Assembly (NCBI GenBank): GCA_946626535.1
Contig: CAMOUK010000014.1
Location: forward strand, 1 to 30,256
Length of the DNA: 30,256 nt
Direction: 5' to 3'
Source of the DNA: an uncultured Caryophanales bacterium
GTDB lineage: Bacteria > Bacillota_I > Bacilli_A > Acholeplasmatales > Anaeroplasmataceae
A program made the translations under genes and the position numbers. This document shows, in pieces, positions 26,335 through 30,256 of the stretch; position 1 is the first letter of the stretch, and each line of letters begins with the position of its first letter. The notes beneath the pieces are model-generated. The model searched no databases, was not told the origin of the DNA, and saw only the letters and a program-made list of their open reading frames with translations.

Positions 26335-26850
26335 CTATAAGGATTCCTTTAATTTATTAAGTGAGCTCTTTAAGCTTATATCAATAGATTCATCGTTAGC
26401 AAGTATTTGAATACCGCCAATAATTGAAGGATCAACCTCATTACGAATCTTAATTGATCTATCATTAAATTTTTCAATTAGAGCCTTTTTAATACGATTA
26501 AGATCAGAAGCTGATAATTCATAAGCACTAATAACATTAATCTTTAATAAACCCGAATTAGAATATAAAAGCTTCTTATATTCGCTTCTTATTGCCCTAA
26601 TTAAATAAAATCTATCATGATCTATAACTACATTTAAAAAATTAATAAAATCCTCGTCAAAATCCTTATAAACATTTTTAATCATATCCTTTTTTTCTTT
26701 ATTAGAAATAAAAGGTGATTTTAATAATTTAAAGAATTCCTCATCATCTAAGGAATATGATAAAGTTCTAAAAAAACTTCTATACAAATCTTCCTTTTTA
26801 TTTTCTTGTGCTATTTCAAAAATAGCCTTTGCATATTCAACCTCTACCAT
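26335..26850 (-). CDS. atpH: F1 ATP synthase delta subunit (OSCP)
   Basis: 171 residues. The N-terminal helical domain begins [12 protein letters not shown], the usual Y-A-x-A-(L/I)-(F/Y) motif, and the C-terminal domain has [22 protein letters not shown] and the closing [25 protein letters not shown], matching the G-G-hydrophobic motif of the family. Delta ties the b dimer to the top of alpha3beta3. The start shares TAATG with the atpF stop. Confidence 0.95.
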   Translation of the reverse strand: MVEVEYAKAIFEIAQENKKEDLYRSFFRTLSYSLDDEEFFKLLKSPFISNKEKKDMIKNVYKDFDEDFINFLNVVIDHDRFYLIRAIRSEYKKLLYSNSGLLKINVISAYELSASDLNRIKKALIEKFNDRSIKIRNEVDPSIIGGIQILANDESIDISLKSSLNKLKESL

Positions 26851-27425
26851 TATTTAGCCTCCTCTAAGATACCGTCGATAACGTCTAAATACTTATCCTT
26901 ATCAACTTCCTTAGAGACAATCTTTTCAGCGGCTGCAAAAGCAATATCGATAATTTCTTTTTTAATATCCTGCTGCATATTAGCTTTTTCAATTGCAAGC
27001 TCATCTTGTAAATTAGTTAATCTCTTCTTAGCTTCTTCTTTAGCTTGATTAATAATTTCATCTCTTCTTAAATTAGCTTCCTTTTCAGCGTTTGATATTA
27101 AATCTCTAATTTCAGCTTGAGCTTTTTTCTTTTCTAATAATAGCTCTTCTTCAAGCTTAACTGCTTGTTCTTTAGCTTCCTTAGCATCATTTAATTCCTT
27201 ATCAATTGCATCTCTTCTTGATTCTAAAATTTTTGTTATTGGTTTCCATAATAAGAATCTAATAACTATAAATAAGATAATAGTAGATGCTAATTGAATA
27301 CCAATATCAGCTAAATAGCCTAACCAATCAGCAGTTGAGGCTGTAGTAAGATTTGCTAGAGGTCCTAATGAATTTGTAACTGTTGAAACGATTTCGTCAA
27401 CAGCTTCTGTCATACCAAAAATCAT
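26850..27425 (-). CDS. atpF: Fo ATP synthase b subunit (peripheral stalk)
   Basis: 191 residues. One transmembrane helix (about 44-61, IQLASTIILFIVIRFLLWKPI) is followed by the conserved KPI turn and a long charged right-handed coiled coil rich in Ala, Glu, Lys and Arg, which dimerises and binds delta. About 42 residues precede the membrane helix, longer than in Escherichia coli, where the helix starts near residue 4. I keep the ATG at 27425 although its nearest strong Shine-Dalgarno (GAGGAGG) is 30 bases upstream, because a hairpin between them can close the gap (see separate entry). An internal ATG at 27413 has no better ribosome site. Confidence 0.95.
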   Translation of the reverse strand: MIFGMTEAVDEIVSTVTNSLGPLANLTTASTADWLGYLADIGIQLASTIILFIVIRFLLWKPITKILESRRDAIDKELNDAKEAKEQAVKLEEELLLEKKKAQAEIRDLISNAEKEANLRRDEIINQAKEEAKKRLTNLQDELAIEKANMQQDIKKEIIDIAFAAAEKIVSKEVDKDKYLDVIDGILEEAK

Positions 27426-27462
27426 AGTTACTTAATTACCTATGAAAGGTAATTTCCTCCTC
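27426..27462 (-). promoter_or_regulatory. Hairpin between the atpF Shine-Dalgarno and its start codon
   Basis: GAGGAGG (minus strand, 27456-27462) directly follows the atpE stop but is 30 bases from the atpF ATG. A perfect 7-bp stem AATTACC (27434-27440) with GGTAATT (27448-27454), loop of seven, lies between them. When folded it leaves 9 unpaired bases between the Shine-Dalgarno and ATG, a normal distance. There is no other start codon near the Shine-Dalgarno. This looks like a structure-bridged ribosome site that could tune b-subunit output against c. Confidence 0.6.
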
Positions 27463-27738
27463 TTACATAAATAATAATAAAATAGCGATAATGAATCCGT
27501 ATAAACCTGTTGTTTCAGATACTGCTTGACCGATAAGCATTGTGATTCTGATGTAACCAGCTTGTTCTGGTTGACGAGCGATAGCATCAACAGCGTGAGC
27601 AGCAACGTTACCTTCACCAATAGCGGCACCAAAACCAGTAAATACAGCGATACCAGCACCGATAGCCTTTAAGCCATCACCTACTGTAGCATTAGCAAAA
27701 AAACTTAAGAAATTTTGAAAAATTGTTAAAAAATCCAT
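27463..27738 (-). CDS. atpE: Fo ATP synthase c subunit, probable Na+-type with two carboxylates
   Basis: 91 residues: two transmembrane helices joined by the polar loop AIARQPEQ (52-59), preceded by about 20 extra N-terminal residues. The ion-site Glu is E75 in GQAVSETTGLY on helix 2. On helix 1 the position that is Gln32 in Propionigenium and Ilyobacter Na+ rotors is Glu here (E42 in GFGAAIGEGNVAAH), the two-carboxylate arrangement described for the Na+-driven rotor of Fusobacterium nucleatum. T76 and T77 stand where Na+ enzymes have Ser and Thr. AAAGGAG at ideal spacing predicts strong translation, as needed for a ring of 10 or more copies. I infer Na+ coupling; H+ use is not excluded. Confidence 0.96.
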   Translation of the reverse strand: MDFLTIFQNFLSFFANATVGDGLKAIGAGIAVFTGFGAAIGEGNVAAHAVDAIARQPEQAGYIRITMLIGQAVSETTGLYGFIIAILLLFM

Positions 27739-27757
27739 ATTATTTATTCTCCTTTAA

Positions 27758-28417
27758 TTAAAACTTTTCATCATCACTAATTTTTTGTGATGTGAATATG
27801 ATTGATAAAATTACAAATACAGCAACCTGTATAATACTAAATGCTATATCAAATAATAAATTGATAAATGGCATAAATGGTAATGACCACCAGCCTATAG
27901 CCTTCTTTATTAATATTGATATAACTGTTCCTGAAACTACATTACCATATAGACGTAAGCATAGTGATATAGGTAATGATATTTCACTTATGATATTCAT
28001 TGGAAGCATAATAGGCGTTGGGTCTAAGAAGCCCTTTAAATAGCCTTTAATTCCAAGTGAGGTTATACCTGCCATTTGAATAACGAAAAAGCTGCACATC
28101 GCTAATGTAAATGGCACCAGCAAATAGCTCGTTGGATTTTCAAGTAAGAAAACCGCAGATGTATTTGCGAAAAATATAAATATAACGAGTGTTAAGAACC
28201 ATGGTGCATAGGTTTTCCATCTTTGACCTATGCTATCCCTAACAAATCCGTTTACTGTTTCAACGACCCATAAAAATGGTATTAACCATAATGGTGTTTT
28301 TTTCATTGGGTCTACCTTTTTAATTGCAAAATATAAAATTATAAAGAATAGACATAAAACACCAGTTATTATCAGTGTTGAAATTAAAGCGTTTCTAAGC
28401 ACATATGTAAATATCAT
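27758..28417 (-). CDS. atpB: Fo ATP synthase a subunit (stator ion channel)
   Basis: 219 residues with five to six membrane helices. The essential Arg is Arg155 in PISLCLRLYGNVVSGTV, preceded by the conserved PMNIISEISLP. Near the N-terminus are KTPLWLIPFLWVVETVNGFVRDSIG and the RWKTYAPWFLTLVIFIFFANTSAVF pair (matching the P-F..TLF.FI...N..G.iP signature). The a subunit provides the two half-channels through which ions reach the c ring. It overlaps the AtpI gene by four bases. It is somewhat shorter than E. coli a (271), as usual in this phylum. Confidence 0.95.
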   Translation of the reverse strand: MIFTYVLRNALISTLIITGVLCLFFIILYFAIKKVDPMKKTPLWLIPFLWVVETVNGFVRDSIGQRWKTYAPWFLTLVIFIFFANTSAVFLLENPTSYLLVPFTLAMCSFFVIQMAGITSLGIKGYLKGFLDPTPIMLPMNIISEISLPISLCLRLYGNVVSGTVISILIKKAIGWWSLPFMPFINLLFDIAFSIIQVAVFVILSIIFTSQKISDDEKF

Positions 28418-28836
28418 TGTTCTTGCACCTTCTTTCTAGAAACAAGCAAGAAAATGATAAATATAATTTTAATTGTTGTATAGCCAGCAACAGCTAAAAT
28501 TATAAACCATATTCCGTTTGTATCAGTCCAAGGACTTGCTTTATATATTAGTGCAGCAAATACTGCAGCAAGTACTAAAACTCTAAGTAAAAACCAAATT
28601 AAGGCTGTTTTCTTAGGGTTTAGAGTTTTACCCTCAGGATCTAATTTAGCATAACGCTCTATTCTATAGGATTGCTTCAAGAGTAAGCCATGATTCATTA
28701 GTCCAACTAGTGCGCCAATTAGATAATAATACCAACCAAATTGAACGATGGCCAATATTATTGTTACTATTGTAACGACACCTAAAGCGACAGGGACCAT
28801 TAAATAATTAGCTTTCCTTGTCATCCTTCTTATCAT
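28414..28836 (-). CDS. atpI: AtpI-like Fo assembly protein (ATP synthase protein I)
   Basis: 140 residues with four predicted transmembrane helices (about 11-31, 34-48, 80-100, 108-134). Its place, just before atpB and after an AtpZ-like gene, and its size fit AtpI/UncI. AtpI helps assemble the c ring, and this is most important in Na+ ATP synthases. Sequence conservation in this family is low, so position carries much of the call. It overlaps the AtpZ gene by 29 bases and atpB by four. Confidence 0.75.
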   Translation of the reverse strand: MIRRMTRKANYLMVPVALGVVTIVTIILAIVQFGWYYYLIGALVGLMNHGLLLKQSYRIERYAKLDPEGKTLNPKKTALIWFLLRVLVLAAVFAALIYKASPWTDTNGIWFIILAVAGYTTIKIIFIIFLLVSRKKVQEQ

Positions 28837-29044
28837 CTCCTTTAGTCAATAATAATAAATAGGTTACAAATATTACAACTCCACAAATTACACCAATTCC
28901 CGCAAGTAGCGGTGGCCAAAATGAGTCCTTATTAATAAGATATCCAATATAATATCCTAAGCCTAATAGGACTAACATTGTAAAAATGCCTTGTGTAGCT
29001 AAGGCATAAAACTTTGCGTAGCTTGATGCCTTCTTTTTATTCAT
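28808..29044 (-). CDS. atpZ: AtpZ-like small membrane protein
   Basis: 78 residues with two hydrophobic helices (about 17-37 and 43-66) and charged ends (KKKASSYAKFYALATQG; KGDDKKDDKES). The helix-1 pattern ALATQGIFTMLVLLGLGYYIGYLI and the WPPLLAGIGVICGV turn match the AtpZ/ATPase_gene1 (PF09527) family found before atpI. A role with AtpI in ring assembly or Mg2+/cation supply has been proposed; neither is shown here. The ATG shares TAATG with the upp stop. Confidence 0.8.
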   Translation of the reverse strand: MNKKKASSYAKFYALATQGIFTMLVLLGLGYYIGYLINKDSFWPPLLAGIGVICGVVIFVTYLLLLTKGDDKKDDKES

Positions 29045-29667
29045 TATCTAGTACCGAAAAGTCTATCTCCACAATCACCTAAGCCTGGAACGATATAGCC
29101 ATTTTCATTAAGCTTTTCGTCTTTAGCAGCGATGTAGCAATCTACATCTGGATGATCTGTTGTTAGTCTTTCAATTCCTTCTGGTGCAGCAACTAAACCA
29201 ACATACTTAATGTCAGTACAGCCGCGTTTCTTAAGCATTGTAATAGCTGCAGATGCAGATCCGCCTGTAGCAAGCATTGGGTCTACAACTAAAACAATTG
29301 CATCCTTAATATTATTTGGGAATTTTGCGTAATATTCATGTGGCTCTAAGGTTTCTTCATCTCTATAAAGTCCAATAAAGCCAACCTTAGCTGTTGGAAT
29401 CATATCTCTAATTCCATCAACCATACCAAGACCAGCTCTTAAAATTGGAACGATGACTACTTCCTTATCAAGCTCATATTGAACACTTTCGCAAATTGGA
29501 GTAGTAATTTTAACTTCCTTTAAAGGAAAGTTTCTTGTAATCTCATAAGCCATTAAACCAGCTATTTCATTAACATTTTGATAGAAATCCTTTGTTGTAG
29601 TATCTGTCTTTCTAATATTTGTAAGCTTATGCTTAATTAATGAATGATTTAAAATTGTAACTGCCAT
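29044..29667 (-). CDS. upp: Uracil phosphoribosyltransferase
   Basis: 207 residues, normal length. It makes UMP from uracil and PRPP in pyrimidine salvage. The PRPP loop is [15 protein letters not shown] with the family's DPMLATGGS, and [14 protein letters not shown] and the uracil-binding [17 protein letters not shown] tail are present. It lies between rpiB and the atp genes with TAATG junctions on both sides, so it is translated in the same operon; the same upp-atp link exists in Bacillus. Confidence 0.97.
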   Translation of the reverse strand: MAVTILNHSLIKHKLTNIRKTDTTTKDFYQNVNEIAGLMAYEITRNFPLKEVKITTPICESVQYELDKEVVIVPILRAGLGMVDGIRDMIPTAKVGFIGLYRDEETLEPHEYYAKFPNNIKDAIVLVVDPMLATGGSASAAITMLKKRGCTDIKYVGLVAAPEGIERLTTDHPDVDCYIAAKDEKLNENGYIVPGLGDCGDRLFGTR

Positions 29668-30113
29668 TATTCTTTCTCCTCATATTCAGTAATTTTGTTA
29701 ATTCTTCTTAAATGACGCTCATTATTTGAAAATGGTGTATTTAACCATAATTCAACAATTTCCTTTGCAAGAACCGGACCAGTATATTTAGCACTTAAAG
29801 CTAAAACATTAGTGTCGTTGTGCTCTCTTGTAAGGATTGCAGCATCCTTAGAGCCAACTAAAGCACATCTAATGCCCTTAACCTTATTTGCGATAATTGA
29901 CATACCAATTCCTGTAAAGCAAATAACGATGCCTTTATCAGCCTTATTAGAAGCTACGTCTTTAGCAACCTTATAACCAAAGTCTGTATAATCGCAGCTT
30001 TCCTTAGTATAAGTTCCTTCATCAATAACTTCAAAATTATTTTGTTTTAAATAATCTATTATATAATTTTTTAATTCTAATGCTGAGTGATCACAACCAA
30101 TTGAAATTCTCAT
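29667..30113 (-). CDS. rpiB: Ribose-5-phosphate isomerase B
   Basis: 148 residues of the RpiB/LacAB family. It interconverts ribose 5-phosphate and ribulose 5-phosphate. Visible features are [16 protein letters not shown] (3-18, with the Asp-His pair of the substrate site), the [10 protein letters not shown] turn, [22 protein letters not shown] with the catalytic Cys (usual motif CGTGIGMS; here the Gly is Phe), and [19 protein letters not shown]. LacA/LacB subunits are similar, but the lone gene beside upp, as in Bacillus ywlF, favours RpiB. It is the first gene of the operon, has AAAGG before the ATG, and its promoter contains three AATTATGG repeats. Confidence 0.92.
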   Translation of the reverse strand: MRISIGCDHSALELKNYIIDYLKQNNFEVIDEGTYTKESCDYTDFGYKVAKDVASNKADKGIVICFTGIGMSIIANKVKGIRCALVGSKDAAILTREHNDTNVLALSAKYTGPVLAKEIVELWLNTPFSNNERHLRRINKITEYEEKE

Positions 30114-30125
30114 AATTTTTCCTTT

Positions 30126-30168
30126 CCATAATTATGTAGATTATACCATAATTACTCCATAATTTTAA
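30126..30168 (-). promoter_or_regulatory. Promoter of the rpiB-upp-atp operon with three AATTATGG repeats
   Basis: Minus strand TTAAAA (30163-30168), 17-base spacer, extended -10 TGGTATAAT (TATAAT 30140-30145). Copies of AATTATGG lie at 30157-30164, 30146-30153 and 30126-30133, that is, at the -35, right before the -10 and in the leader. They could be sites for a regulator, but A/T-richness makes chance repeats possible. Confidence 0.65.
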
Positions 30169-30198
30169 TAGTTTAACGAAAAAATCGAAAAAACAAAG

Positions 30199-30223
30199 AA
30201 AAAAGTCACTTATTATAGTGACT
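30199..30223 (-). terminator. Terminator of a gene beyond the right edge
   Basis: Perfect 7-bp stem AGTCACT (30204-30210) with AGTGACT (30217-30223), then TTTTTTC on the minus strand. It implies a minus-strand gene ending at or just right of the window. One frame stays open from the edge to TGA near 30207 (ending VSHYNK), but I do not recognise it. Confidence 0.75.
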
Positions 30224-30256
30224 CACTTGTTCACAAACCATACTTGTTACATTTTG

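Noticed and set aside
27432..27659. 75-residue open frame overlapping atpE on the same strand
   Set aside because: It is out of frame with a clear c subunit gene, rich in Leu/Val from frame-shifted hydrophobic codons, and has no ribosome site of its own.
30224..30256. C-terminal codons of a gene at the right edge
   Set aside because: Only about 10-16 codons are visible and none match a family I know, so I do not call a gene, only the terminator that implies one.

Overview
The window is an AT-rich, gene-dense stretch of a low-GC Gram-positive bacterium. The order rpiB-upp-atpZ-atpI-atpBEFHAGDC-ywzB is a Bacillota arrangement. Other signs are strong GGAGG-type ribosome sites, almost only TAA stops, TGG used for Trp, and very short intergenic gaps. 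I place it in Bacillota/Bacilli (an Erysipelotrichia- or Mollicutes-related gut lineage is possible), but the sequence alone does not fix the genus. Nearly all genes lie on the minus strand; only two intact genes (a SpoU-type RNA methyltransferase and a YigZ/IMPACT protein) are on the plus strand.

Layout from the left. 1-2580: the 5' part of tsaE, then two CobW-type metal-chaperone GTPases. One is fused to a DUF1980/YcgQ-like domain; the other carries a 92-residue His/Cys/Asp-rich tract. They share one promoter whose -35 lies in a palindrome. 2585-3086: a scar where a degenerate IS3-family transposase end abuts the C-terminal stub of a surface-repeat protein. 3101-7040: an accessory block with a TIR-like/TPR protein, a MATE pump and an AbiEi-AbiEii toxin-antitoxin pair whose promoter contains an inverted repeat. 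7115-9150: the SpoU methyltransferase and guanine deaminase converge on a shared bidirectional terminator.

9239-11577: pgk-ptsH-tpiA, a glycolytic operon containing an HPr that lacks the usual Arg-Pro after its active His, with an attenuator-like structure before tpiA. 11696-15752: yhaM, type I pullulanase and cca in one overlapping operon. 15842-19215: yigZ, then the TldD/TldE protease pair. 19273-21802: an alpha/beta hydrolase, type III pantothenate kinase and an ECF S component. 21927-30113: ywzB, the complete F1Fo ATP synthase, upp and rpiB in one overlapping operon.

The most interesting points are: (a) the ATP synthase c subunit has Glu at both ion-site positions, matching the two-carboxylate Na+ rotor described for Fusobacterium nucleatum; (b) a perfect hairpin sits between a strong Shine-Dalgarno and the atpF start and would shorten a 30-nt gap to about 9 nt; (c) the CobW-DUF1980 fusion paired with a His-rich CobW protein; (d) the small TIR-TPR protein; (e) the atypical HPr and the ptsH-tpiA attenuator. 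No rRNA, tRNA, CRISPR array or prophage was seen.
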